Below are positions 19,166 through 26,026 of a stretch of 39,061 nucleotides of DNA, in pieces. Origin of the DNA: an uncultured Ruminococcus sp. (GTDB lineage Bacteria > Bacillota > Clostridia > Oscillospirales > Ruminococcaceae). Both the position numbers and the translations under genes were made by a program. The stretch is from assembly GCF_902762735.1 (NCBI RefSeq), contig NZ_CACWPP010000021.1, positions 1 through 39,061 on the forward strand, read 5' to 3'. Each line of letters opens with the position of its first letter. The first letter of the stretch is position 1. The notes under the pieces were generated by a model, which worked only from the letters and a program-made list of their open reading frames with translations, ran no database searches and was not told the origin of the DNA.

Positions 19166-19235
19166 AAAAAGGTGCAAAACCATAATATTTACTTTGTCCT
19201 CAGAAATCAAAAAGCGGGAGGTCATGAAATTATAA

Positions 19236-19391
19236 TTGAGCCTTTTGATAGAAGTGAGGGCAGCGCTTACAGATGCAGTATCCGAGATATATGGGTTCGA
19301 CAAGAATGATCTCTTTACTGATGATTCTGATAAGAGGATATACATTACAAGCTTTCCAGAGTTGCAGAAAGAAATTGAAAAGGTGAAATGA
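19236..19391 (+). pseudogene. Short remnant frame after the LRR gene
   Basis: An open stretch of about 51 codons reads ...LTDAVSEIYGFDKNDLF... and ends in LQKEIEKVK before TGA. The only ATG with an SD (GGGAGG, ATG at 19224) is followed in frame by a stop three codons later, so the stretch has no usable start except TTG. It looks like the end of a small gene that lost its beginning, on the same strand as the LRR gene and 70 bases after it. The product is not recognised. Confidence 0.35.
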
Positions 19392-19392
19392 A

Positions 19393-19484
19393 GAGTCCAT
19401 CCCCAAACTTGTGTAAACCTCCAAAGTAGTGTATAATAGAAGAGACACTACTTTGGAGGTTTACACAAATTTTTGGATAGACTC
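19393..19484. repeat. 92-bp IS-end palindrome (MITE-like, IS256-type ends)
   Basis: Two 40-base arms (19393-19432 and 19445-19484) are inverted copies with about four mismatches, separated by 12 bases. The outer ends read GAGTC and the inner conserved part reads TTGTGTAAACCTCCAAAGTA. The ends resemble terminal repeats of IS256-family elements (GTGTAAA near the tip), but no transposase gene lies between them. It is therefore a miniature or solo derivative. It sits between the convergent LRR gene and peptide operon and would also form a very strong hairpin in RNA of either strand. No clear target duplication was seen. Confidence 0.7.
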
Positions 19485-19519
19485 ACCATATCATAAATTG
19501 TAGCTTTTATGAATATCTA

Positions 19520-19810
19520 TTAAGGACGTAAAAGTTTAATGATACGAGTCCACTGAAAATCTCGAATTATCTTTATAAGATCATGTCGCATCGTTTTCGG
19601 TTCGACATCATATTCAGATAGCATTTTATTACATATATCATTTATGCTTCTTTTACCATCACACAACAAGAAGATTTCGCTTGCCGTTCCGTTCAAATAT
19701 ATCATCTTATTTGTGTAATTTGTTACGATGACAAAATCTGAATCAACACGAAATTTCTGGCAAGACCTGCGTGGTATTAAGCTTTGCATCTCATTGAAGA
19801 TCATATCCAT
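19520..19810 (-). CDS. PqqD-like RiPP recognition protein
   Basis: A 96-residue protein with the PqqD/RRE fold signature: YLNGTASEIFLLCDGKRSIN followed by a helix region and a basic end. PqqD-like proteins bind the leader of a ribosomally made peptide and present it to a radical SAM enzyme. It is the last gene of the - strand operon, its ATG directly following the TAA of the 74-residue peptide gene (TAAATG), so translation is coupled. Length matches stand-alone PqqD proteins, about 90 residues. The C-terminal FQWTRIIKLL stretch differs from the usual glycine-leucine ending. The fold call is fairly firm; the partner peptide is inferred from context. Confidence 0.75.
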   Translation of the reverse strand: MDMIFNEMQSLIPRRSCQKFRVDSDFVIVTNYTNKMIYLNGTASEIFLLCDGKRSINDICNKMLSEYDVEPKTMRHDLIKIIRDFQWTRIIKLLRP

Positions 19811-20035
19811 TTATTCAATCTCATCCAGCGAATCAATAATCTGCGAGTCCATGTAGCCATCCTTGTAGGTTTGTTTCGCCTGTGCAACGCTCATTGCAGC
19901 ACTGGCAACAGCTGATGCTGCACCCAGAACAGCTGCAAGAAACGGAACAGCTCCCACAACTGTATGCTTATCTCCATCAATTTCGACCTCACCTAAGGTG
20001 ATATCTGTTAATACCGGCGTTGTATAAGTTTTCAT
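19811..20035 (-). CDS. Putative RiPP precursor peptide (74 residues)
   Basis: A small peptide between a radical SAM enzyme gene and a PqqD-like gene. The start is the ATG at 20035, with GGAGG 7 bases upstream; a further in-frame start at 20053 would overlap that SD. The N-terminus MKTYTTPVLTDITLGEVEID carries Y4-x2-P7-x-L9, the pattern by which many leaders bind RRE domains. Residues 26-53 are hydrophobic and Ala/Val-rich. The C-terminal part has KQTYKDGYMDSQ, with two aromatic-x-Asp motifs (Y57-K-D59 and Y61-M-D63), then an acidic tail. There is no cysteine, so thioether (sactipeptide-type) bonds are ruled out. That it is a substrate is inference from context; a small structural or membrane-active protein is the alternative. 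Confidence 0.62.
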   Translation of the reverse strand: MKTYTTPVLTDITLGEVEIDGDKHTVVGAVPFLAAVLGAASAVASAAMSVAQAKQTYKDGYMDSQIIDSLDEIE

Positions 20036-20055
20036 AAATATACCTCCGTTCATAT

Positions 20056-21081
20056 TTAGAGCAAAATATCGTCATCAACATAGTTTTTGACAATTACTCC
20101 ATTATGCTCATAGTACGCTTTAACTTCAGGTCTGTCCCAGCAATCTACACCCTTTGACCTCCAAATCTCGATAAGATCGTCCGAAAGTACATTTCCCAGC
20201 ACAAAAGGTGTCATACAATCGAGTCGTATGTTTCCGTCCGGTCTGATGATCAATCCACCATTCGGAATTCCGACATTTTGTTCAAATTGCAGTCTTTCAT
20301 CCAATGAACGTTGAATCTGCATTTTCCCTCTGAAACGGTTAGCATTAAATTCTATTTTTTCTAGCAACAACTCATTTTCTTCTGGACTAAGAACGAGGTA
20401 GTCGTTGTCAAACGTCCGTCCGCTCAATGAAATTGTCCCCAAAATCAAATTTCCGGCTCCGAGCGAATATGCCAGATCACACATCTCATCCACATCATTC
20501 AAATTTTGAGGCGATACAGAATGCGCAATCGTTAAGGGAAGTCCGGCAGAGGAAACCATAAATGCACCCTTTACAGCTCGTTCCCAACTGCCTATTCTTC
20601 GACGAAAAGCATCATGAAAGTCAGCAGTCGCTCCATCGATAGACACTTGAATCCACTTATAGCGGTACTTGATCAGTCTGTCAACGATCTCCCTTGTCAA
20701 AAGGAAGCCATTAGTTATCAGAAGAAAATACGTGCCATCATCATGAAGAATATCCATAATATCAAACAGGTCATTTCCAAGTAACAACGGCTCGCCGCCT
20801 GAAAGGATACATTCAAAGATACCGCCGTGTTCAACAAGATATTTGCAAAGATTCTTCCATTTTTCAGGGGTCATAGCGTCAGCAACAGAATTATCACGCC
20901 CCGAATTATTGTAGCAATGCTTGCAGAAAACATTACATTTCCGAGTAAGCTCAAACTGAAGAAGCAATGGCAGATCGAATCTGTCTGGATACAAACCTGC
21001 TGACTGTAGTTTATTGATATTTCTCTTTTGTGCGCTGATCCTTGCTTTGTCCAGCTCGTAATAAGATTCTACTTTCTGCAT
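20056..21081 (-). CDS. Radical SAM peptide-modifying enzyme
   Basis: A 341-residue radical SAM protein. The 4Fe-4S site C-x3-C-x2-C is at Cys49, Cys53 and Cys56 (RKCNVFCKHCYNN). It is followed by SGGEPLL (the GGE motif) and VSIDGATADFHDAFR, typical of the peptide-modifying SPASM/twitch relatives. The C-terminal RPDGNIRLDC...GNV...EIW layout resembles a SPASM domain, but only two cysteines remain there instead of about seven, so extra clusters may be missing. The ATG chosen overlaps the TGA of the zinc-ribbon gene (TGATG); a start at 21111 would overlap that gene by 31 bases. The precursor gene starts 21 bases after the stop. Possible chemistries are epimerisation or an aromatic-to-Asp carbon cross-link; neither can be decided from sequence. 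Confidence 0.83.
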   Translation of the reverse strand: MQKVESYYELDKARISAQKRNINKLQSAGLYPDRFDLPLLLQFELTRKCNVFCKHCYNNSGRDNSVADAMTPEKWKNLCKYLVEHGGIFECILSGGEPLLLGNDLFDIMDILHDDGTYFLLITNGFLLTREIVDRLIKYRYKWIQVSIDGATADFHDAFRRRIGSWERAVKGAFMVSSAGLPLTIAHSVSPQNLNDVDEMCDLAYSLGAGNLILGTISLSGRTFDNDYLVLSPEENELLLEKIEFNANRFRGKMQIQRSLDERLQFEQNVGIPNGGLIIRPDGNIRLDCMTPFVLGNVLSDDLIEIWRSKGVDCWDRPEVKAYYEHNGVIVKNYVDDDILL

Positions 21082-21281
21082 CAGACGGATTTCGCTCCAC
21101 ATTTTGTACACTTGCCGTTAAAAACAGCCATTTTCCCACATATCGGGCATTTCTTTCCAAGCCCACCCATTCCTCCGTTGGGTGGAACGTAGATTGTATA
21201 ACCACATTGAGTACATTTTCTACCTGTGGTTGTTTCAAAAAGAGTAAGTTTCCCACACTTTGGACACATTTTACCTGCCAT
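21081..21281 (-). CDS. Small double zinc-ribbon protein
   Basis: A 66-residue protein with four CxxC pairs (Cys6/9, 23/26, 45/48, 58/61), which form two zinc ribbons joined by a glycine-rich linker (PPNGGMGGLG). The SD is strong (AGGAGGG) and it is the first gene after the promoter at 21348-21376. Its stop overlaps the radical SAM start (TGATG), so the two are translationally coupled. Its role is unknown. It could be a scaffold, a metal donor or a nucleic-acid-binding protein for the peptide system. It has no catalytic motif and no membrane segment. Confidence 0.75.
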   Translation of the reverse strand: MAGKMCPKCGKLTLFETTTGRKCTQCGYTIYVPPNGGMGGLGKKCPICGKMAVFNGKCTKCGAKSV

Positions 21282-21315
21282 AATATTACCCTCCTATTTT
21301 TATAGCCTCTGCGCA

Positions 21316-21338
21316 AATGGTATATAGTGTTTACCATT
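21316..21338. promoter_or_regulatory. Palindromic operator candidate
   Basis: AATGGTA (21316-21322) and TACCATT (21332-21338) form a 7-base inverted repeat with a 9-base gap, just downstream of the predicted RNA start of the RiPP promoter. A related half site (TATTTACCA) occurs at 21381-21389 on the other side of the promoter. This is where a repressor such as the divergent XRE protein would be expected to bind; binding is inference. Confidence 0.5.
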
Positions 21339-21347
21339 CTTTTTTAT

Positions 21348-21376
21348 ATTATAACATATAATAAAGAAAATGTCAA
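21348..21376 (-). promoter_or_regulatory. Consensus sigma-70/A promoter of the RiPP operon
   Basis: On the - strand TTGACA (complement of 21371-21376), a 17-base AT-rich spacer and TATAAT (complement of 21348-21353) form a perfect consensus promoter. The start point would fall near 21341, about 60 bases before the zinc-ribbon ATG. It points into the peptide operon and lies back to back with the XRE regulator gene. Confidence 0.85.
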
Positions 21377-21413
21377 TCACTATTTACCAAAAATATAATT
21401 GGGGTGCTTTTAT

Positions 21414-21683
21414 ATGTTTAAGCTAAAAACTGAGGGTGGCAGGAACAACATCACGGGTTATCGTCTGATCGAGATACGGCACAGCAAGAGTTTATCACAG
21501 CGTCAGCTTGCAAAGATGATGCAGCTTGCAGGGTATGATGTTGACCACCATTTTATACGCCGCATTGAGAACGGTGAGAGATTCGTCACTGACATTGAGC
21601 TTGTTGCTTTGGCAAAGGTGTTGGAGGTCAGTATCAATGACCTTCTGGACGATAGTGAGCCTATCCGTAACCCTGCGACATAA
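21414..21683 (+). CDS. XRE-family HTH regulator
   Basis: An 89-residue cro/cI-type helix-turn-helix protein: GYRLIEIRHSKSLSQRQLAK, then a recognition-helix region with HHFIRRIENGERFVTDIEL and LAKVLEVSINDLLDD. It is a single DNA-binding domain with no sensor part. The ATG at 21414 follows GGGGTGC; an upstream TTG at 21399 is less likely. It is divergent from the zinc-ribbon/radical SAM/peptide/PqqD operon, with a 132-base gap that holds a consensus promoter and a palindrome. It is therefore probably the local repressor of that operon and perhaps of itself. The ligand or signal is unknown. Confidence 0.82.
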   Translation: MFKLKTEGGRNNITGYRLIEIRHSKSLSQRQLAKMMQLAGYDVDHHFIRRIENGERFVTDIELVALAKVLEVSINDLLDDSEPIRNPAT

Positions 21684-21732
21684 GATATTATTCTTATATA
21701 TTAGTATATACTATATTTTTATAAAATTAATC

Positions 21733-21755
21733 ATGGTTATCCCTTTAACACACCA
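21733..21755 (+). repeat. Short dispersed repeat, copy 1
   Basis: A 23-base segment containing TTATCCCTTTAACACACCA. It is nearly identical to the copies at 23829-23851 and 38964-38986, which read ACTATCCCTTTAGCACACCA. It lies just after the XRE gene and marks the left edge of the decayed island. It could be the tip of a mobile element. Confidence 0.6.
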
Positions 21756-21796
21756 CAGATAATTTACAAAGCTGTCCAAATAAACAGACCTCAAAA

Positions 21797-22333
21797 CTAA
21801 GAAAATATAGTATAATGGTGACAGAAATTGAAGGGAGCTGTCGCTATGTCAAAAAGATTTCCGAAACCAGATATAGTCAGCACAGTGCAGAGAAGTCCCG
21901 CCATTACACCTGCCGCACCAAAAGCATTCCTGACAAGCGGATCGGATTTACGATCAAGTGATGGTATCGAATCACGTGCCCTTTCTAGCTCGGTATGAAG
22001 CTGATAAAAATTATGATAATACCGATCACCTGTTATTTCAGGCTGTTGAAAATCTTTATATCTTGTTTTAGTACATTTCTGTATTATTTTTTCGATAGAT
22101 TCGTGATATGCGCTATTGATGTATCTGAAATCTCTGTCACAGTATCCTGAGTTATCCCCGTTGCGTACACGGTTTTCAAGTTCTTTATCTATTGCTTTTT
22201 TGAAAAAATAAGGATCACTCGCGTCGGCTTCTTTTTCAAATATCTCAGAACATATCTCATAAATAGAAAGGCATTCAAAAAATGTTGCGCCAAATCCAAA
22301 AATATCACTCTCTATGGATATACATCCGTTCAC
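21797..22333 (-). pseudogene. C-terminal fragment of a kinase-like membrane protein
   Basis: An open stretch of 178 codons without a proper start. It begins at the edge of the 109-bp repeat. The opening SDIFGFGATFFECLS matches the D-x-x-x-x-G segment (subdomain IX) of Ser/Thr protein kinases. It is followed by about 90 helical residues and one membrane segment (AAGVMAGLLCTVLTISGFG). The catalytic part of the kinase (ATP loop, HRD, DFG) is absent, so the gene has lost its 5' end where the repeat element sits. The 3' end may also be displaced, since from about 21850 down the opposite strand looks like the start of another element. It is not expected to be functional. Confidence 0.6.
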
Positions 22334-22439
22334 TATAGCAATCCGCCTTAAAATTCAGACAAAATCCAGTCACAAAATCCATAGATCCGAGCTTTTGCGA
22401 CTGGATTTTGTAAATTTAAATAGTTGGATTGCTATAGTG
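22331..22439. mobile_element. 109-bp MITE-like element with 14-bp terminal inverted repeats
   Basis: Perfect terminal inverted repeats CACTATAGCAATCC (22331-22344) and its complement (22426-22439) enclose 81 bases. Inside are a further perfect 13-bp inverted repeat, ACAAAATCCAGTC (22359-22371) and its complement (22399-22411). There is no coding capacity. It separates the kinase fragment from the helicase fragment and truncates both, so its insertion or a later deletion at it broke them. The parent IS family was not identified. Confidence 0.78.
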
Positions 22440-23278
22440 TGATGGCATATAAATCAAACTACTATATATCTCATTATAGTTGATAGCGTTGCTAAGGTCT
22501 TTAAGACACGGAGTAAGCGAGATAGGTTTCAACCTTTCAGGGAATTTGCCTATCTTCTCACTGTTATAATACTTCTGTATATGTTTCCTTGAACGTGCGA
22601 TAGTCACGCTGTCAAGCAGTTCAAGGAAATCAAAGTAAAGCATACGCAACAGAGAGTCGGTCGTTCTTTCTTCCTTCGGATAGCTACTCCATTCGTTGAA
22701 TACTCTCTGTGCCTGACGGAATATTTCTTCTATGGTTTTCTTTGTGTTCAGCTTTTCGCTCAGGTTCTCCGAGCAGCCCTCATAAGCAAGTGCAAGCTGA
22801 TTTCGCAGATCGGTAAAACGATTATTAACAGGAGTTGCCGACAGCATAAGCACTTTAGTTTTAACGCCGACACGGATAACCTTTTCCATTAACCTCCGGT
22901 ATCTGTTTTCACGGGTATTGGAATGTGTACCGATACCGTTTCTGAAATTGTGGGATTCATCTATAACGATAAGGTCATAATTGCCCCAGTTCAGCCTGTC
23001 AAGGTCAAGCCCGTTGGAATATCCACCATCACGGGACAGATCGGTATGGAACAGCACATCATAATTCAGACGGTCTGAGGCGATAGGATTATTTACATAA
23101 TTGTCCTTATATGTATTCCAGTTTTCAGCGAGCTTTTTCGGACATAATACAAGTACAGTTTTGTTACGGTTCTCATAATATTTGATAACTGCAAGTGCCG
23201 TAAACGTCTTATCGCATCCTCACTATCGGTTATAAAACTTTCAAGTTTACCAATATCTGCTTTTACAAGATCAGCCAT
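22440..23278 (-). pseudogene. Broken DEAD/DEAH (SNF2-like) helicase
   Basis: Remains of a superfamily 2 helicase. The start at 23278 (MADLVKADIGKLE, with SD GAGGAG) is followed within about 25 codons by a junction that shifts the frame. From there another frame reads GCDKTFTALAVIKYYENRN (a damaged Walker A, normally G-x-GKT), then VLVLCPKKLAENW (motif Ia), VIDESHNFRN (motif II, DESH type) and LMLSATPVNNR (motif III). The chain ends at the 109-bp element, so the whole second helicase lobe is missing. Missing sequence between the start and the Walker A, plus the mutated lysine loop, show it is dead. Such helicases are common in defence islands, but the original system cannot be named. Confidence 0.75.
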
Positions 23279-23291
23279 TTACTGATTCTCC

Positions 23292-23780
23292 TCATCTTTG
23301 ATAAATTTTAATTTTTTTTAGTTCATCTTTTTCTATTGAATAAAAGTATCCATCGCCCTCTTCACAAGGCGCATATTCTTCTTTCAGAGATTTAACATCC
23401 ATTGACCCGAAAATAGATTTGCTTCCTCTCTCACTGACAAATTCTGCAATACTGTCAAGCAGAAAAGCGTTTCATATCGTAGTATGAAAGTTTTCCATTG
23501 TTTCACTTATAGGTTTAACATCAGTAAATATAAATATCCAGTTCATTTCATCAGCGCGTGCTGCCAGCGAAGGCAGTATAACTTCCATAAAGCATTTAGA
23601 TCGGTGCATACAGTTGTAATAAAGACAGAGCATCAAGTTCACCGATACCTCCTGAAAAGCCTGAGCTGCACAGACAGATACCGTTACTCAGCCCATCCAC
23701 TGCATAGTCTCTGCTGTGAATGATGACAGCTCGTCTGAAAAAAAGAGCGAACACATCTCCTCAAACATGCGGTTATCCAT
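23292..23780 (-). pseudogene. Heavily decayed gene upstream of the helicase remnant
   Basis: Frame-jumping - strand coding traces. MDNRMFEEMCSLFFSDELSS starts at 23780 and soon stops. Later pieces read NGICLCSSGFSGGIGELDAL, then ADEMNWIFIFTDVKPISETM, then FVSERGSKSIFGSMDVKSLK and a last piece ending KIYQR before TGA at 23292. The pieces lie in different frames separated by stops, as expected for a pseudogene with several indels. Its stop is 14 bases before the helicase start, so both once formed an operon. I do not recognise the family. Confidence 0.5.
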
Positions 23781-23828
23781 CTAAGGTGCATTGAGCATAT
23801 GTTGACCCCAATGCAATAATAATTTTAT

Positions 23829-23851
23829 ATGACTATCCCTTTAGCACACCA
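23829..23851 (+). repeat. Short dispersed repeat, copy 2
   Basis: Contains ACTATCCCTTTAGCACACCA, identical over 20 bases to the copy at 38964-38986 and close to the copy at 21733-21755. Copies 1 and 2 are in the same direction and flank the island of broken kinase and helicase genes. Confidence 0.65.
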
Positions 23852-23891
23852 CTGCAAAATACCTTTATCAATGAGGAAAAACTGAGTTGAT

Positions 23892-23928
23892 GTTATCTTT
23901 CCCCCGCCACAGGCGGGGGAAAGATAAC
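23892..23928. repeat. Perfect 17-bp hairpin
   Basis: GTTATCTTTCCCCCGCC, a loop ACA, and the exact complement. It is GC-rich inside AT-rich surroundings and not followed by a T-run on either strand, so it looks like a repeat element or cruciform rather than a plain terminator. It lies in the gene-free stretch 23781-24294. Confidence 0.6.
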
Positions 23929-24005
23929 CGCCAACTGTATTCAACTTCCAGATATAACATCGTTAATTTTGGTGTATCAGCGGGATAATCACATAATTTA
24001 TGTCT

Positions 24006-24100
24006 CCCAATTTTGATATGTATTGCTGATGATACAAAATGGCTGTTCTTCCGTATTGTTCCCCCGACTTCGGCGGGGGAACAATACACAACCAAATTGG
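24006..24100. repeat. Small repeat element, long form (family shared with 33871-33914)
   Basis: About 95 bases with ends CCCAATTTTGATATGTATTG and ACAATACACAACCAAATTGG, an imperfect inverted pair. Inside is a 14-bp perfect hairpin (24053-24066 with 24074-24087). The same two ends, without the inner 50 bases, form the 44-base copy at 33871-33914. The rest of the gene-free stretch 24101-24294 shows only AT-rich sequence before the GH5 gene. Confidence 0.65.
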
Positions 24101-24294
24101 TATTTTTATGTTATAAAAAGTTCAACTTATTTGGGCAGAATATACATAATAATCAGTTATAATTAAATTGGTAAAATGTATAATTATTACATTATATTTC
24201 TAACAAGGCTTTTACGGAACATAAATTTGAATGGCTTATTAATAGCTTAAAGATATTATAGAGATACTATCTGATTTAATAAGGAGCTGCTGAT

Positions 24295-25209
24295 ATGTTG
24301 AAAAAACTTAAAGTCGTCGGAGGAAGGCTTACAGACGGAGAAAAGCCTGTGCGGCTTTTTGGCATGTCCACACACGGCATAGCCTGGTATCCCGAATATA
24401 TCTGCGAAGAAGTGCTGAGGGCACTTCACGATGAATGGAGGACAAACTGCATAAGGATAGCCGTATATACCGATGAATTTCGCGGTTACTGCAACGGCGG
24501 CGACAAAGAGCATATGAAAGATCTGGTCAGAAAAGGTGTTATGCTGGCTGAAAAGCTCGGCATGTATGTCATAGTTGACTGGCATGTTCTCAGCGACAGC
24601 GACCCGTTGAAGTATGCTGACGAAGCCGAAGAATTTTTCGGCGACCTTTCTTTGTGCTTTGCAGACAAAACAAATGTGCTGTATGAAATATGCAACGAAC
24701 CGAACGGAAGCGGCACATGGGAACATATAACCGAATATGCGAACAGGGTCATACCCGTGATACGCAAAAACAGTCCCGATGCGGTTGTTATCGTCGGTAC
24801 ACCGAACTGGTCACAGGACATACACTGCGCCCTTGACAGACCCCTTGCTCTTGACAACGTTATGTATTCGCTCCACTTTTATGCTGCCACACACAAGCAT
24901 GCCATAAGGCACAGGCTTGAGCGCTGTGCAGATGCGGGTCTGCCTGTTTTTATCAATGAATTCAACCTGTGTGAAGCAAGCGGAAAAGGTGAGATAGACC
25001 ACGAAGAATCTTCAGCATGGTTTGAAATGATCGACAGACTGGGGCTTAGCTGTATATGCTGGTGCTTATCCAATCACGGTGACACCTGCGGCGTTTTTGC
25101 AAAGAACTGCACAAAGCTCTCCCACTGGGAGGACAGCGACCTTAAAGAATCAGGCAGGATAATAAGAGATCAGTTCAGGAGATTTGCTGAAGAGGAGAAT
25201 AACAAATGA
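24295..25209 (+). CDS. GH5 family cellulase-like glycoside hydrolase
   Basis: A 304-residue single-domain glycoside hydrolase of family 5. The acid/base Glu135 is in YEICNEPNG and the nucleophile Glu222 in [12 protein letters not shown], a pattern typical of the GH5_2 endoglucanase branch. His97 (VDWHVL) and the conserved Arg in CIRIAVY are also present. It has no signal peptide and no carbohydrate-binding module or dockerin, so it probably acts inside the cell, for instance on imported beta-glucan oligosaccharides; that is inference. The SD AAGGAG lies 9 bases before the ATG. The last four bases (ATGA) overlap the start of the nitroreductase gene, so the two are coupled. Confidence 0.88.
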   Translation: MLKKLKVVGGRLTDGEKPVRLFGMSTHGIAWYPEYICEEVLRALHDEWRTNCIRIAVYTDEFRGYCNGGDKEHMKDLVRKGVMLAEKLGMYVIVDWHVLSDSDPLKYADEAEEFFGDLSLCFADKTNVLYEICNEPNGSGTWEHITEYANRVIPVIRKNSPDAVVIVGTPNWSQDIHCALDRPLALDNVMYSLHFYAATHKHAIRHRLERCADAGLPVFINEFNLCEASGKGEIDHEESSAWFEMIDRLGLSCICWCLSNHGDTCGVFAKNCTKLSHWEDSDLKESGRIIRDQFRRFAEEENNK

Positions 25210-26015
25210 ACGATATATATGAGCTTATAAAAGAACGCAAAAGTGTGCGTACTTTCAACGATGAAGAGATAACTCCGCAGCAGCGCGATGAGATAATGCG
25301 GTTTGCAAATGAGATAAAGACCCCATACGGCATCGACATTGACGTTCGCATACTGGACGGCGGCATGCACGGGCTTTCAAGCCCCGTTATCGTAGGGACA
25401 GATACCTTTATCGCAGGAAAGGTAAAGCGTCTGCCGCATGCCGAAGAAGCATTCGGGTATTTTTTTGAACAGCTGGTACTGCATATACAGGAGATGGGGC
25501 TGAGGACCACATGGATAGCAGGCACTATGAACCGGAAAGCCTTTGAAGAGGCGATGGAAACAAGCGAGGACGAAGTTATGCCGTGCATGAGCCCGCTCGG
25601 TACGGCGGCTGAGAAAAAGTCGGTCAGAGAGACAATGATGCGCGCAGGCATCAGGGCTGATACACGCAAGAAGTTCGGCGAACTTTTCTTTGAAGGCAGT
25701 ACAGATACTCCCCTGCGCGAAGACAGTCACCCGGAGATAACAAAGATACTCAAAGCAGTGCAGCTTGCGCCGTCTGCTGTAAATAAACAGCCGTGGCGTG
25801 CTGTTGTGAATGAGGACGGCGTTTATTTTTATATGAAGCACGACAGAGGTTACAAAGATGCACAGGGTTGGGATATGCAGAAGATAGATATGGGTATCGC
25901 ACTGTGTCATTTTGCGCTTTGTGCCGAACATGACGGCATAAATGCAAAGTTCAGTCTGGCTGAACCCGAGATCTCTGCAAGCGGACTTGAATATGTAGCA
26001 GGCTTTCTGCTTTAA
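25206..26015 (+). CDS. Nitroreductase-family protein
   Basis: A 269-residue flavin-dependent nitroreductase-like protein of the putative TM1586 type. It opens with [20 protein letters not shown], the usual flavin-contacting start. A second conserved stretch is [20 protein letters not shown] (the S-x-x-N-x-Q-P-W signature), followed by [16 protein letters not shown] near the end. The start overlaps the GH5 stop (ATGA), and a thioesterase gene follows 11 bases after the stop. Substrate and physiological role cannot be deduced. The coupling to a cellulase gene is unusual and may only reflect shared transcription. Confidence 0.85.
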   Translation: MNDIYELIKERKSVRTFNDEEITPQQRDEIMRFANEIKTPYGIDIDVRILDGGMHGLSSPVIVGTDTFIAGKVKRLPHAEEAFGYFFEQLVLHIQEMGLRTTWIAGTMNRKAFEEAMETSEDEVMPCMSPLGTAAEKKSVRETMMRAGIRADTRKKFGELFFEGSTDTPLREDSHPEITKILKAVQLAPSAVNKQPWRAVVNEDGVYFYMKHDRGYKDAQGWDMQKIDMGIALCHFALCAEHDGINAKFSLAEPEISASGLEYVAGFLL

Positions 26016-26026
26016 CGGAGGTAAGA

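Noticed and set aside
21846-21998. 50-codon + strand frame with SD AAGGGAGC and a TATAAT nearby (starts MSKRFPKPDIVSTV)
   Set aside because: Start signals are good, but it soon runs antisense into kinase-like coding sequence. It may be the first codons of a lost transposase; there is not enough for a gene call.
21733-23851. Repeat copies considered as a CRISPR array
   Set aside because: Only three copies, two of them 2 kb apart and one 15 kb away, with no regular spacers and no cas genes.
24053-24087. 14-bp hairpin considered as an intrinsic terminator
   Set aside because: It sits inside a repeat element with matching ends elsewhere, has no T-run, and no intact gene ends just before it.
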